A stretch of 64,000 bases of DNA from Sphingobium sp. EM0848 (GTDB lineage Bacteria > Pseudomonadota > Alphaproteobacteria > Sphingomonadales > Sphingomonadaceae). A model generated the notes under the pieces. It did not search any database. It was given only the letters and a program-made list of their open reading frames with translations, and was not told where the DNA came from. Made by a program: the position numbers and the translations under genes. Shown piece after piece: positions 7,674-16,961 of the stretch (the first letter of the stretch is position 1; each line of letters starts with the position of its first letter). Location of the stretch: the NCBI RefSeq assembly GCF_013375555.1, contig NZ_JABXWB010000005.1, positions 1,762,001 through 1,826,000 on the forward strand, in the 5' to 3' direction.

Positions 7674-8705
7674 ATGGATTTCACCCTCAGCGACGAACAG
7701 CTGATGTTCGCGGAGACGGCGCGGACACTCTTTGCCGATAGCTGCACGCCCGACCATTGGCGCAAGATGATGGAAGCGGGTGTCGCCCGTGAAGATGCCC
7801 GTTGGGCCTCGATCGTCGAAACCGGCCTGACGCTGGTGCTGCTTCCGGAAAGCGCGGGCGGCCTTGGCCTTGCCGAAAGTGACTTCGCCCTGATCGCGCA
7901 GGAAGCGGGCTATGTCGCCCTGCCCGAACCGCTGGTGGAAAGCGCGGGCGTCGCAGCGCCGATGCTGGCGAGCCTTGCGCCCGATCATGCGGTGCTGGCC
8001 GATCCGCTGGCGACCGTCGCGATTGCCCATCAGGTCAATCCCTTCGTGGCCAATGCCGACAGCGCGGCGGCGATCCTGCTGGAGAAAGATGGCGAGGCCT
8101 ATCTCGCCACACCCGATCAGGTGACTCTGGTTGCGCAGCCCGTGATCGACCCCTTCCGCCGTCTGTTCAAGGTGGAATGGGACGCCGCCAACGCCACGCC
8201 GCTCGGCAAGGCAGACTGGGACCTCGCGCTGGACCGCGCCGCGCTCTTCGCTGCCGCACAGGGCCTTGGCCTTGCACAGCGCGCCGTCGACCTGGGCGTA
8301 GACTATGCCAAGGAACGCCAGCAGTTCGGCAAGCCCATCGGCAGCTATCAGGCGGTGAAGCACCACCTCGCCTCCGCGCAGGTCGCAATCGAGTTCGCCC
8401 GGCCGGTCGTCATGGCCGCCGCCGCCGAAATTGGCCATCGCGACATTCAGGCCCGCGCCCGCATCAGCCATGCCAAGCTGGTCGCGCTGGAAGCCGCCGA
8501 CAAGGCCGCCCGCGCCTCCATCCAGGTGCATGGCGCGATGGGCTATAGCTGGGAAGTCGACGTCCACCTGTTCCTGAAGCGCGCATTGGCGCTGACCCAG
8601 AGCTGGGGCACGCCCGCCTTCCACCGCGCCCGTATCGCCCAGCGGCTGTTCACCCAGCCCAATGGTCCCGACCAGACCTTCGCACGAGAGAATGACCATG
8701 CCTGA
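7674..8705 (+). CDS. Acyl-CoA dehydrogenase, FadE32/FadE33-like short subunit
   Basis: The 343-residue protein is shorter than the homotetrameric family (about 380-390). It keeps the C-terminal domain with DYAKERQQFGKPIGSYQAVKH near residues 204-224 and IQVHGAMGYSWEVDVHLFLKRA. An AGGAGGG site precedes the ATG. It probably pairs with the upstream FadE31-like subunit. In Mycobacterium FadE32 dehydrogenates MOODA-CoA, the product of IpdAB, and that role would fit its place just before fadA6. Which of FadE32 or FadE33 it equals is not settled. Confidence 0.78.
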   Translation: MDFTLSDEQLMFAETARTLFADSCTPDHWRKMMEAGVAREDARWASIVETGLTLVLLPESAGGLGLAESDFALIAQEAGYVALPEPLVESAGVAAPMLASLAPDHAVLADPLATVAIAHQVNPFVANADSAAAILLEKDGEAYLATPDQVTLVAQPVIDPFRRLFKVEWDAANATPLGKADWDLALDRAALFAAAQGLGLAQRAVDLGVDYAKERQQFGKPIGSYQAVKHHLASAQVAIEFARPVVMAAAAEIGHRDIQARARISHAKLVALEAADKAARASIQVHGAMGYSWEVDVHLFLKRALALTQSWGTPAFHRARIAQRLFTQPNGPDQTFARENDHA

Positions 8706-9849
8706 AGCCTATATCGTCGACGCCGTCCGTTCGCCCATCGGCCGCAAGAAGGGCAGCCTTGCAGCCGTCCATCCCGCCGATCTCGCCGCGCATCCGATCC
8801 GGGAGCTGGTGAAGCGCACCGGCATCGATCCGGCGCAGGTCGATGACGTGGTCTGGGGCTGCTGCGATACGATCGGCCCGCAGGCGGGCGATATCGGCCG
8901 CACCGCCTGGCTCGTCGCGGGCATGCCCGAGGAAGTGCCCGGCGTCACCATCGACCGCCAGTGCGGCTCCTCGCAGCAGGCCGTCCACTTCGCGGCACAG
9001 GGCGTGATGAGCGGCACCCAGGATTTGGTCGTCGCGGGCGGCAGCCAGGCGATGAACGCCATTCCGATCTCCGCCGCCATGTTCGCGGGGCAAGCCTATG
9101 GCTTCGACAGCCCGTTCCAGGGCTCCAAAGGCTGGGACGCGCGCTATGGCGACGAGGAAGTGAACCAGATCCGCTCGGCCGAGATGATCGCGGAGAAATG
9201 GGGCATCAGCCGCGAGGCGATGGAGCGGTTCAGCCTCGCCAGCCACCAGCGCGCGCAGGCTGCCTGGGACAATGGCTGGTTCGACCGGGAAGTCGTGGCC
9301 CTTGAAGGGCTGGCGAAGGACGAGACGATCCGCCCGACCACCACGCTGGAGGGCCTGGCCGGCCTCAACCCCGTGCGCGAAGGCGGTGTCATCACCGCCG
9401 GCGTCGCGAGCCAGAATTGCGACGGTTCCGCCGCGCTGCTGATCGCCAGCGAGCGCGCCGTGAAGGAGCATGGCCTGAAACCCCGCGCCCGCATCCACCA
9501 CCTTTCCGTGCGCGCCGCCAATCCCGTGTGGATGCTGACCGGCCCGATCCCGGCGACACAATATGCGCTCAAGAAGGCAGGGATGTCAGTGAGCGACATC
9601 GACCTGTTCGAATGCAACGAGGCCTTCGCCAGCATCCCGCTCGCCTGGATGAAGGAACTGGATATCCCGCATGAGAAGGTCAATGTGCAGGGCGGCGGCA
9701 TTGCGCTGGGCCATCCCATCGGCGCGACCGGCGCGCGGCTGATGACGTCGCTGCTGGGCGCGCTGGAGCGGACCGGTGGGCGCTACGGTCTCCAGACCAT
9801 GTGCGAAGGCGGCGGGCAGGCCAACGTTACCATCATCGAGCGGCTGTAA
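8698..9849 (+). CDS. fadA6: FadA6-like thiolase
   Basis: The 383-residue thiolase has nucleophile Cys89 in DRQCGSS, His339 in GHPIGATG and Cys369 in MCEGGG. From the N-terminal EAYIVDAVRSPIG to the C-terminal ANVTIIERL it matches the FadA6 pattern I recall. FadA6 cleaves the open-chain beta-keto-CoA left after both steroid rings are opened. I chose ATG 8698; an in-frame ATG at 8692 is too close to the GAGAG site. The start overlaps the upstream gene by 8 nt. Confidence 0.86.
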   Translation: MPEAYIVDAVRSPIGRKKGSLAAVHPADLAAHPIRELVKRTGIDPAQVDDVVWGCCDTIGPQAGDIGRTAWLVAGMPEEVPGVTIDRQCGSSQQAVHFAAQGVMSGTQDLVVAGGSQAMNAIPISAAMFAGQAYGFDSPFQGSKGWDARYGDEEVNQIRSAEMIAEKWGISREAMERFSLASHQRAQAAWDNGWFDREVVALEGLAKDETIRPTTTLEGLAGLNPVREGGVITAGVASQNCDGSAALLIASERAVKEHGLKPRARIHHLSVRAANPVWMLTGPIPATQYALKKAGMSVSDIDLFECNEAFASIPLAWMKELDIPHEKVNVQGGGIALGHPIGATGARLMTSLLGALERTGGRYGLQTMCEGGGQANVTIIERL

Positions 9850-9854
9850 GGGCG

Positions 9855-10499
9855 ATGCCCTGCTACGCCTATCAGGGGATCGTTCCCGTGGTCGACCCGA
9901 CCAGCTACGTCCATCCGCTGGCGTCGCTGATCGGGGACGTGATCGTCGGGCCGGGCTGCTTCATCGCACCCGGCGCGTCCCTGCGTGGCGATTTCGGGCG
10001 GATCGTGGTGGAGGGCGACAGCTCCATACAGGACAGCGTGACCGTCCATGCCAACCAGCTGCGCGACACGATCATCCGCCGGGGCGCGACCATCGCGCAC
10101 GGGTCCATCATCCATGGCTGCGAGATTGGTGAGAACAGTCTGGTCGGCATGAACGCGGTGGTGCTCGATAATGCAGTGATCGGGGCGGAAAATCTGGTCG
10201 CGGCCCTGAGCCTTGTGAAGTCGGACATGCAGACGCCTCCGCGCAGTCTGGTCGCGGGCAATCCGGCGAAAATCATCAAGAGCTTCGAACCGCATCAGGT
10301 GACGTGGAAGAATGACGGCGAGGGCGAATATCAGAAGCTTGGCAAAGCCGCACTGACGGAACTGGTCGAGGCTGAGCCGCTGATCGCGCCCGAACCGGAC
10401 CGGCAACGCATCCGGTCGGACGCCGTGGCGGTGCGGCTCACGGGAGAAACGGCTGCCAGGCGCGAACAGCAGGCGGCGCAGCGGGAGGGACGTGCATGA
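9855..10499 (+). CDS. PaaY-like hexapeptide-repeat protein (gamma-carbonic-anhydrase family)
   Basis: The 214-residue protein has left-handed beta-helix hexapeptide repeats over about residues 14-130 (for example IGDVIVGPGCFIAPGAS and IIHGCEIGENSLVGMNAVV), with His residues of the gamma-carbonic-anhydrase metal site (VTVHAN, IAHGSIIHG). PaaY of phenylacetate catabolism is such a protein and acts as a thioesterase that relieves dead-end CoA esters. A similar rescue role here is inference. The C-terminal 45 residues are charged and likely disordered. It starts 5 nt after fadA6 and overlaps the next gene by 4 nt. Confidence 0.72.
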   Translation: MPCYAYQGIVPVVDPTSYVHPLASLIGDVIVGPGCFIAPGASLRGDFGRIVVEGDSSIQDSVTVHANQLRDTIIRRGATIAHGSIIHGCEIGENSLVGMNAVVLDNAVIGAENLVAALSLVKSDMQTPPRSLVAGNPAKIIKSFEPHQVTWKNDGEGEYQKLGKAALTELVEAEPLIAPEPDRQRIRSDAVAVRLTGETAARREQQAAQREGRA

Positions 10500-10939
10500 A
10501 CGACGCGACAGCCATCACTAATCTGCTCTACCTTTATGCCGAGTTGATGGATGCGGGCGAGCTGGAAAAAGTCGCCGCCCTGTTCAACAAGGCTCGGATC
10601 AGGACCGGCGGCGAGGAAGTCGAAGGTGCCGCCCCAATGCTGGCGCTGTGGCGCGCGCATGTGCGCCTCTACCCCTGCGGCACGCCGCGCACCAAGCATG
10701 TCATCACCAATCCGATCATCGAGATTGATGAGAAAGCCGGAACCGCGACCTGCCGGTCCTACTACACCGTTTTTCAGGCCACGCCGGACCTGCCCCTGCA
10801 GGCGATCTGCGCAGGCCGTTATCATGACGCCCTTGTCCGGGAGAACGGACAATGGCGCTTTTCGCAGCGGGATTATTCGCTGCTCGATCTGGTGGGGGAC
10901 ACAAGCCAGCATCTGCTGATCCCCGTCGCAGCGCAATGA
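10496..10939 (+). CDS. SnoaL/NTF2-like small protein, unknown substrate
   Basis: The 147-residue protein shows an N-terminal helix pair (AITNLLYLYAELMDAGELEKVAALF) and beta strands ending QWRFSQRDYSLLDL, the layout of SnoaL-like NTF2 folds. Family members are isomerases, cyclases, dehydratases or binding proteins. It lacks the Tyr14/Asp38 pattern seen in the ketosteroid isomerase at 14200, so delta5-isomerase activity is unlikely. It overlaps the hexapeptide gene by 4 nt and is clearly in the operon. Confidence 0.7.
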   Translation: MNDATAITNLLYLYAELMDAGELEKVAALFNKARIRTGGEEVEGAAPMLALWRAHVRLYPCGTPRTKHVITNPIIEIDEKAGTATCRSYYTVFQATPDLPLQAICAGRYHDALVRENGQWRFSQRDYSLLDLVGDTSQHLLIPVAAQ

Positions 10940-10952
10940 AGGAGTAGTATAA

Positions 10953-11858
10953 GTGGGTATCTGCGAAGGACGTGTTGCGATCGTCACCGGGGCCGGCAAC
11001 GGCTTGGGCAAGGCCTATGCGCTGGGTCTGGCGGCGGAAGGCTGCAAGGTCGTGGTCAACGATCTGGGCGTCGGCACCCATGGTGAGGCGGGACTGACCA
11101 AGGGCGCAGCCGAACAGGTGGTCGACGAAATCCGTAGCCTGGGCGGCGAAGCGGTCGCCAACACCGATGACGTCGCCGACTGGGATGCGGGTAAGCGCAT
11201 GGTTGAACAGGCGCTCGACAGCTTCGGCGCGCTGCATGCCGTGGTCAACAATGCCGGTTTCGTGCGCGACCGCATGTTCTTCACCTGCTCGCCTGAGGAA
11301 TGGGATGCAGTGATCCGCGTCCATTTGCGCGGTCATTTCTGCACCAGCCGCCATGCCGCCGAATATTGGCGCGCGCAGGCCAAGGCAGGCAATCCGGTCG
11401 ATGCCCGCATCATCAACACGACCAGCGGTGCCGGCCTTCAGGGGTCGATCGGCCAGTCGGCCTATTCGACGGCCAAGGGCGGCATCGCATCGCTGACCCT
11501 GGTGCAGGCCGCGGAACTGGCGCGCCTGGGCGTCACCGCCAATGCGCTGGCCCCCAATGCCCGCACTCGCATGACCGACACCGGCGCCTTCGATATGGAT
11601 GTGAAGGCAGGCGAATTCGATGTGTTCGCGCCTGAAAACATGGCGCCGCTGGTCGCCTATCTGGTGTCCGAACAGTCGAAGGGCGTGACCGGCCAGGTGT
11701 TCGAACTGAAGGGCGGCACGATCTTCCTGTCGCAGGGCTGGACCGACAGCCCGGCCCATGAAAAGGGCACCCGCTTCGTGGCGAGCGAGCTGGACCCAAT
11801 CGTCCGCAAGCTGATCGAAACCCGCGAGCCCGCCAAGCCGGTCTACGGGGGGGCCTGA
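10953..11858 (+). CDS. SDR dehydrogenase, HSD4/Rv3548c-like 3-hydroxyacyl-CoA dehydrogenase
   Basis: The 301-residue SDR begins with GTG at 10953, 9 nt after GGAG. It has the cofactor motif TGAGNGLG near residues 12-19, NNAG near 95, and catalytic Ser plus YSTAK (near 168-172). The form with an extended C-terminus (residues 250-301) resembles the peroxisomal multifunctional 17beta-HSD4 type and actinobacterial Rv3548c in the KstR2 regulon. A beta-hydroxyacyl-CoA oxidation in side-chain shortening is the likely role. It overlaps the following dehydrogenase by one base. Confidence 0.8.
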   Translation: MGICEGRVAIVTGAGNGLGKAYALGLAAEGCKVVVNDLGVGTHGEAGLTKGAAEQVVDEIRSLGGEAVANTDDVADWDAGKRMVEQALDSFGALHAVVNNAGFVRDRMFFTCSPEEWDAVIRVHLRGHFCTSRHAAEYWRAQAKAGNPVDARIINTTSGAGLQGSIGQSAYSTAKGGIASLTLVQAAELARLGVTANALAPNARTRMTDTGAFDMDVKAGEFDVFAPENMAPLVAYLVSEQSKGVTGQVFELKGGTIFLSQGWTDSPAHEKGTRFVASELDPIVRKLIETREPAKPVYGGA

Positions 11859-12934
11859 TGGACTTCGCGCTCAGCGACGACCAGCGCGCTATTCAGGAGG
11901 CCGCCCGCGACTTCCTGACCGACGCGGCCAGCGCCGATACGGTACGGGCCGCGGTCGAAGGTCCGACCGGCTTTGACGAAACGCTCTGGGGCGGCCTTGC
12001 GGAGATGGGTTTTGCCGGACTGATGGTGCCGGAAAGCCATGGCGGGCTGGGGCTGGGCGCAGTGGAAATGGCGCTGGTGCTCGAAGAAATGGGCCGCGTG
12101 CTGGCGCCCGTGCCCTTTTTCGAGACGGCCGTGCTGGCGGTGCAGGCCGTGCTGGCGGCCGGAAATGAGGGGCAGCAGTCAGCGCTCCTCCCCCGGCTGG
12201 CGTCGGGTACGCGTGCCTGTTTCGCCGGAACAGCAGATCGCCCGACGCTCTTGGACGGGCGGCTGACCGGCACCGCGGGTTTCGTGACCTTCGCCCCTAT
12301 GGCGGAACTGATCGTCGTGGCCACGGCAGATGACGGCCTCATCGTGCTGGAAGCGGGCACACCGGGACTGGTCATCGAACCGCTGCCGAGCCTCGACCGT
12401 ACCCGCCGTTTTGCGCGACTGACCTTCGATTGCGCGGTAGCGCCGGAGCAACTGTTGGGCGCACCCGGCAGCGCCAGGGCCGCCATCGACCGCACGCTCA
12501 CGATCGGCGCGGGCCTGCTCGCGGCCGAGCAGACCGGCGTTGCGCAATATAGCCTCGACGCCACGGTCGACTATGCGCAGCAGCGGGCGCAGTTCGGCCG
12601 CCTGATCGGTTCCTTCCAGGCCTATAAGCATATGTTGGCCGACATGATGCTGCTGGTGGAAGCTTCGCGTTCCGCTGCCTATTATGCCGCCGCCGCCATT
12701 GACGAAAATGGCGACGAGCTGGCCGAAGCCTGCGCCGTCGCACGCAGCTATGTCTCCGACGCCTGCCGCTCCGTCACCGGCGATGCGATCCAGCTCCATG
12801 GCGGCATCGGCTTCACCTGGGAACATCACGCCCATCTCTATTTCAAGCGCGCCCGTGCGAGCGCAAGCTGGCTGGGTTCCCCCGACCAGCATCGCGAGAC
12901 ACTGGCCACCATCATTTTCGAGGACGCAGCATGA
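11858..12934 (+). CDS. Acyl-CoA dehydrogenase, short heteromeric type
   Basis: The 358-residue acyl-CoA dehydrogenase has the N-terminal helical domain (MDFALSDDQRAIQEAARDFL), a divergent central beta-domain and a conserved end: YAQQRAQFGRLIGSFQAYKH near residues 230-249 and IQLHGGIGFTWEHHAHLYFKRA. It resembles the 7674 gene in plan and may be the partner of FadE30 or another long subunit. The start overlaps the SDR stop (TGATG), and it overlaps ipdF by 4 nt. The exact substrate cannot be read from sequence. Confidence 0.78.
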   Translation: MDFALSDDQRAIQEAARDFLTDAASADTVRAAVEGPTGFDETLWGGLAEMGFAGLMVPESHGGLGLGAVEMALVLEEMGRVLAPVPFFETAVLAVQAVLAAGNEGQQSALLPRLASGTRACFAGTADRPTLLDGRLTGTAGFVTFAPMAELIVVATADDGLIVLEAGTPGLVIEPLPSLDRTRRFARLTFDCAVAPEQLLGAPGSARAAIDRTLTIGAGLLAAEQTGVAQYSLDATVDYAQQRAQFGRLIGSFQAYKHMLADMMLLVEASRSAAYYAAAAIDENGDELAEACAVARSYVSDACRSVTGDAIQLHGGIGFTWEHHAHLYFKRARASASWLGSPDQHRETLATIIFEDAA

Positions 12935-13722
12935 CCCCGACTTCCCCCGTTCCGCCCTACCCCACGCCGCGCGGCTTGCTGAAGGGCAAGACTGTCGTTG
13001 TCACCGCCGCTGCGGGCACCGGCATCGGCTTTGCCGTCGCCAAGCGCGCCGCGGAAGAAGGCGCGAAGCTCCTCATCAGCGATTTCCACGAACGCCGCCT
13101 TGGCGAAGCTGCTGACCGGATTGCCGATGAGGCGGGTGTGGAACGGCCAGCGACGTTTGTGTGTGACGTCACTGACGAACAGGCTGTGCAGGGCCTGCGC
13201 GATGCATCGCTGGCCGCGCTGGGCCGCGTCGACGTGCTCATCAACAATGCGGGCCTCGGCGGAGAGGTCGACGTGGTCGACATGACCGACGAGCAGTGGA
13301 ACCGGGTGCTCGACGTCACGCTGACCTCGCTGTTCCGCATGACCCGCGCCTTCCTGCCGCACATGTATGCCAACAAGTCGGGCGTGATGGTCAACAACGC
13401 CTCGGTCCTTGGCTGGCGTGCGCAAAAGGGTCAGGCCCATTATGCCGCCGCCAAGGCGGGCGTCATGGCGTTCACCCGCTGCTCGGCCATCGAAGCGGCG
13501 GAGCATGGCGTGCGCATCAACGCGGTCGCGCCCAGCCTCGCCATGCACCCCTTCCTGGCCAAGGTGACCAGCCAAGAAACCCTTGACCTGCTGGTCGAGA
13601 AGGAAGCCTTCAAGCGCCCCGCCGAAGTGTGGGAAATCGCCAATGTCATGCTGTTCCTGGCGAGCGAACTGTCCTCCTACATGACGGGCGAGATCGTTTC
13701 CGTCTCCAGCCAGAGGGCCTGA
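12931..13722 (+). CDS. ipdF: IpdF, SDR of the HIP pathway
   Basis: The 263-residue SDR matches the recalled IpdF (Rv3559c) pattern in several unusual places: GKTVVVTAAAGTGIG near residues 18-32, SDFHERRLGEAAD near 52-64, INNAGLGGEVDVVDMTDEQW, and NNASVLGWRAQ followed by HYAAAKAG with the catalytic Tyr-x3-Lys. IpdF acts on the ring C hydroxyl/keto group of HIP-derived CoA esters. The ATG overlaps the preceding acyl-CoA dehydrogenase by 4 nt. Confidence 0.88.
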   Translation: MTPTSPVPPYPTPRGLLKGKTVVVTAAAGTGIGFAVAKRAAEEGAKLLISDFHERRLGEAADRIADEAGVERPATFVCDVTDEQAVQGLRDASLAALGRVDVLINNAGLGGEVDVVDMTDEQWNRVLDVTLTSLFRMTRAFLPHMYANKSGVMVNNASVLGWRAQKGQAHYAAAKAGVMAFTRCSAIEAAEHGVRINAVAPSLAMHPFLAKVTSQETLDLLVEKEAFKRPAEVWEIANVMLFLASELSSYMTGEIVSVSSQRA

Positions 13723-13726
13723 TCCG

Positions 13727-14197
13727 ATGACCGCCACCATCTTTGAATCCCCGCGCGAACTGATCGGCAAGGAAGGCACGGTCCTGGGGCCCAGCGACTG
13801 GCTTACGGTCGATCAGGGTATGATCGACGGCTTTGCCAATGTGACCGGCGATCATCAGTGGATTCATGTGGACACGGAACGCGCCAAGGACGGACCTTTC
13901 GGCGCGACCATCGCGCATGGTTATCTGACGCTCAGCCTCACCAATCTGTTCATGCCGAGCATGATCGACGTGCGACGCTTTGTCAGCGGCCTGAATATCG
14001 GCGCCAACAAACTGCGGTTCCTCAATCCCGTTCGCTGCGGATCGCGCATTCGCGGCGTGGGCGAAATCCTGTCGGTCGAGGAAGTCGCCAATGGCGCTGC
14101 GATCCAGGCCATCATCCGCGTGACCGTCGAGATCGAGGGCGAAGACAAGCCTGCCTGCGTCGTCGAAGCCATAACCCGCTATTTCCCGGAGGATTGA
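13727..14197 (+). CDS. MaoC-like (R)-enoyl-CoA hydratase
   Basis: The 156-residue single hot-dog-fold protein carries the MaoC/R-hydratase motif: Asp-His-Gln-Trp-Ile-His near residues 43-48 followed by GATIAHGYLTLSL near 61-73. Single-domain MaoC hydratases often pair with steroid acyl-CoA dehydrogenases. Here it would hydrate the enoyl-CoA made by FadE30 or a related enzyme. It starts 4 nt after ipdF and ends 2 nt before the ketosteroid isomerase. Confidence 0.82.
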   Translation: MTATIFESPRELIGKEGTVLGPSDWLTVDQGMIDGFANVTGDHQWIHVDTERAKDGPFGATIAHGYLTLSLTNLFMPSMIDVRRFVSGLNIGANKLRFLNPVRCGSRIRGVGEILSVEEVANGAAIQAIIRVTVEIEGEDKPACVVEAITRYFPED

Positions 14198-14199
14198 TC

Positions 14200-14571
14200 A
14201 TGCCTGATTCTGCAAAGATGGAAGCTGCCGTCCACGCCTATGTCGCAGCGTTCGAAGCGGGCAGCCCCGATCAGGTGGCCGCACTCTTCGCGGAGGATGC
14301 GACGGTCGAGGATCCCGTCGGCAGCCCGCCCCATAAGGGTCGCGACGCGATCCGTGCCTTCTATGCCGAGTCCATGAAGACCGGCGCCAAACTGGCCCTG
14401 GAAGGCCCGGTGCGCATCACGGCGGACTATGCGGCTTTCCCCTTCAGCGTTCACCTGAACTATAACGGCCCCAAGCGCATCGATGTCATCGACACCTTCC
14501 GCTTCAACGAAGCGAATGAAGTGATCGAAATGCGGGCCTATTTCGGCCCCACCAACATGCAAGGTTTTTGA
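14200..14571 (+). CDS. ksi: Delta5-3-ketosteroid isomerase
   Basis: The 123-residue NTF2-fold protein matches Comamonas ketosteroid isomerase in length and active site: Tyr14 ([10 protein letters not shown]), Asp38 (ATVEDPVG) and an Asp at 98, equivalent to Asp99 (VIDTFRF). The enzyme moves the 5,6 double bond to 4,5 in 3-keto steroids by an enolate mechanism, an upstream step in degradation of 3beta-hydroxy-delta5 steroids. A GGAGG site lies before the ATG. Its presence in a CD-ring operon is strong evidence that the substrate of the island is a steroid. Confidence 0.9.
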   Translation: MPDSAKMEAAVHAYVAAFEAGSPDQVAALFAEDATVEDPVGSPPHKGRDAIRAFYAESMKTGAKLALEGPVRITADYAAFPFSVHLNYNGPKRIDVIDTFRFNEANEVIEMRAYFGPTNMQGF

Positions 14572-14585
14572 GCGAGGATTTCCCC

Positions 14586-15788
14586 ATGCGTGAAGCAGCC
14601 ATCATCTCCACCGCGCGCACCGGCGTCGGTAAGGCCTATCGCGGCGCGTTCAACGACACCGAGGCGCCGGTCCTTTCCGCTCATGTCGTCAATGCCGCGA
14701 TCGAACGCGCGGGCATTGATCCGGCACGCGTCGACGATGTGTATCTGGGCGTCGGCAATCACTGGAACACGCAGAGCTACAATCTGGGCCGTTTGACCGT
14801 TCACGGTTCGGTGCTGCCCATCACGACCGCCGGTTTCACGCTCGACCGCAAATGCTCCTCCGGCCTCAATGCCATCGCGCTCGCCGCGCGGGGGATCATG
14901 TGTGACGAGATCGACGTCGCCGTCGCCGGGGGCATGGAAAGCATCTCGCTTACCATCAACAAGCATGCGCCGACCTTCCGCAACCGCTCCGAATTCATCA
15001 AGGCGCAGGATCCCTATGCCTATATGGTGATGATCGAGACGGCCGAGATCGTTGCCGAACGCTATGGCGTCAGCCGCGAGGCGCAGGACCGTTTCGCCGC
15101 GCTGTCGCAGCAACGCGCCGCCGCCGCGCAGGAAGCGGGCCGCTTCGATGCCGAAATCGTGCCGATCACCGTCACCAAGGCGCTGTTCGACAAGGAAGGC
15201 AATGAGACCGGCAAGGAAGAGGTGACGCTGGCCAAGGATGAGGGCATCCGTGCCGGCACCACCTACGAGGCGCTGGCCGGCCTCAAGCCCGTGTTCAAGA
15301 ACGGACAGGTCGTCCAGGAAGGCAAGCATGTGACGGCGGGCAATGCCAGCCAGCTGTCCGATGGTGCCTCGGCGCAGGTCGTCATGGACCTTGCCACCGC
15401 GCAGAAGGAAGGCCTGCCGGTGCTGGGCATCTATCGCGGTTTCCAGGTCGCGGGCTGCGGCGCGGATGAAATGGGCATCGGCCCGGTCTTCGCCATCCCC
15501 AAGCTGCTCGACCGTGCGGGCCTGAAGATCGACGATATCGGCCTGTGGGAAATCAACGAAGCCTTCGCCAGCCAAGCCGTCTATTGCCAGCAGAAGCTGG
15601 GCATCGACCCAGAAAAGCTGAATGTCAACGGCGGCGGCATTGCCATCGGCCATCCCTTCGGCATGACGGGTTCGCGTCTGGTCGGCCACGCGCTGATCGA
15701 GGGCAAGCGTCGCGGCGTCAAATATGTCGTCGTGTCGATGTGCGTCGCGGGCGGCATGGGCGCGGCCGGTCTGTTCGAGGTCGCCTGA
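14586..15788 (+). CDS. Thiolase (acetyl-CoA acyltransferase family)
   Basis: The 400-residue thiolase has nucleophile Cys90 in DRKCSSGL, His356 in GHPFGMTG and Cys386 in CVAGGMG. I chose ATG 14586, with AGGA 7-8 nt upstream; an in-frame TTG at 14568 overlaps the isomerase stop but has no clear ribosome site. Of the two thiolases in the operon, FadA6 is the one at 8698, so this one probably removes a two- or three-carbon unit during HIP side-chain shortening. It lies 3 nt before fadE30, which supports that step. Confidence 0.82.
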   Translation: MREAAIISTARTGVGKAYRGAFNDTEAPVLSAHVVNAAIERAGIDPARVDDVYLGVGNHWNTQSYNLGRLTVHGSVLPITTAGFTLDRKCSSGLNAIALAARGIMCDEIDVAVAGGMESISLTINKHAPTFRNRSEFIKAQDPYAYMVMIETAEIVAERYGVSREAQDRFAALSQQRAAAAQEAGRFDAEIVPITVTKALFDKEGNETGKEEVTLAKDEGIRAGTTYEALAGLKPVFKNGQVVQEGKHVTAGNASQLSDGASAQVVMDLATAQKEGLPVLGIYRGFQVAGCGADEMGIGPVFAIPKLLDRAGLKIDDIGLWEINEAFASQAVYCQQKLGIDPEKLNVNGGGIAIGHPFGMTGSRLVGHALIEGKRRGVKYVVVSMCVAGGMGAAGLFEVA

Positions 15789-15791
15789 TCC

Positions 15792-16961
15792 ATGCAGCTT
15801 GCCTTCGCCCCTGAACTCAAGGCCTTTCGCGAAGAGGCCGCCGACTGGCTGAACAGCCAGCTCAGCGGTCCCTTCAAGAACGTTCGCGGCCAGACCAACC
15901 AGACCGACCATGTCGAGGAACGCCGTGCCTGGGAAGCCGCGCTGGGCGAGGCGCGGTGGAGCGTCGTCGGCTGGCCGGAGCAATGGGGCGGCCGGGGCGC
16001 CTCCATTGCGCAGCAGGTGATCTTCGCGGAGGAATATGCACGGGCCAAGGCCCCTCCCCGCCTTGGTCATCTGGGCGTCGAGCTGCTCGGTCCGACGCTG
16101 CTGGCGCTGGGCACGGAGGAGCAGAAGGCACGCTTCCTGCCCGACATCGCTCATGGCCGGGCAATCTGGTGCCAGGGCTATTCGGAACCGGGGGCGGGCT
16201 CTGACCTTGCCAATGTGAAGACCAAGGCCCGTCTAGAGGGCGACACTTATATCATCGACGGACAGAAGATCTGGACCTCGATGGGCATGGTGGCCGACTG
16301 GTGCTTCGTCGTCGCCCGCACCGAGCCAGGCAGCGTGGGCAACAAGGGCCTGTCCTTCCTGATGGTGCCGATGGACCAGCCGGGTGTCACGCCGCGTCCC
16401 ATCCGCCAGATGACCGGCGAGGCGGAATTTGCCGAGGTCTTCTTCGACGGCGCGCAGGCGCTGGCCATCGACCGCATCGGTACGGAAGGTGATGGCTGGA
16501 AGGTGGCGATGGCGCTGCTGGGCTTCGAGCGCGGCGTATCCACCCTCGCCCAGCAGATGCATTTCCGCAATGAGCTGGACGAGATCGTCGCCGCCGCCAA
16601 GGCCAACGGCAAGGCCAGCGACACGCTGATCCGCCAGCGGATCGCCCATGCCCATGCGGGCCTCAAGATCATGCGCTATAATGGCCTGCGCATGCTGTCG
16701 GACGAGGGCGAAAACCTGTCGGGTGCCGCCTACACCTACAAGCTCTACTGGTCGCAATGGCACAAGGCGCTGGGTGAACTCGCCATGGACGTGCTGGGGC
16801 AGGAGGGTGAGATCGGCCTTGATGAGGAACGGTTCGACAGCCTGACCACCATGTATCTGATGAGCCGGTCCGACACCATCTATGCCGGCACCGACCAGAT
16901 TCAACGCAACATCATTTCCGAGCGCGGTCTCGGACTGCCACGGGAGCCGCGCGGCCAATGA
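15792..16961 (+). CDS. fadE30: FadE30-like HIP-CoA dehydrogenase
   Basis: The 389-residue acyl-CoA dehydrogenase has the recalled FadE30 features: [13 protein letters not shown] near residues 38-50, [28 protein letters not shown] near 124-140, [11 protein letters not shown] and a C-terminal RADTIY-like [17 protein letters not shown]. FadE30 carries out the first dehydrogenation of HIP-CoA. It directly precedes the CoA ligase that makes its substrate and overlaps it by 4 nt. Confidence 0.86.
   Translation: MQLAFAPELKAFREEAADWLNSQLSGPFKNVRGQTNQTDHVEERRAWEAALGEARWSVVGWPEQWGGRGASIAQQVIFAEEYARAKAPPRLGHLGVELLGPTLLALGTEEQKARFLPDIAHGRAIWCQGYSEPGAGSDLANVKTKARLEGDTYIIDGQKIWTSMGMVADWCFVVARTEPGSVGNKGLSFLMVPMDQPGVTPRPIRQMTGEAEFAEVFFDGAQALAIDRIGTEGDGWKVAMALLGFERGVSTLAQQMHFRNELDEIVAAAKANGKASDTLIRQRIAHAHAGLKIMRYNGLRMLSDEGENLSGAAYTYKLYWSQWHKALGELAMDVLGQEGEIGLDEERFDSLTTMYLMSRSDTIYAGTDQIQRNIISERGLGLPREPRGQ

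Noticed and set aside
14538..16154. 538-codon minus-strand frame
   Set aside because: It is the mirror of the thiolase and fadE30 genes in GC-rich DNA, with no recognisable motif and no ribosome site.
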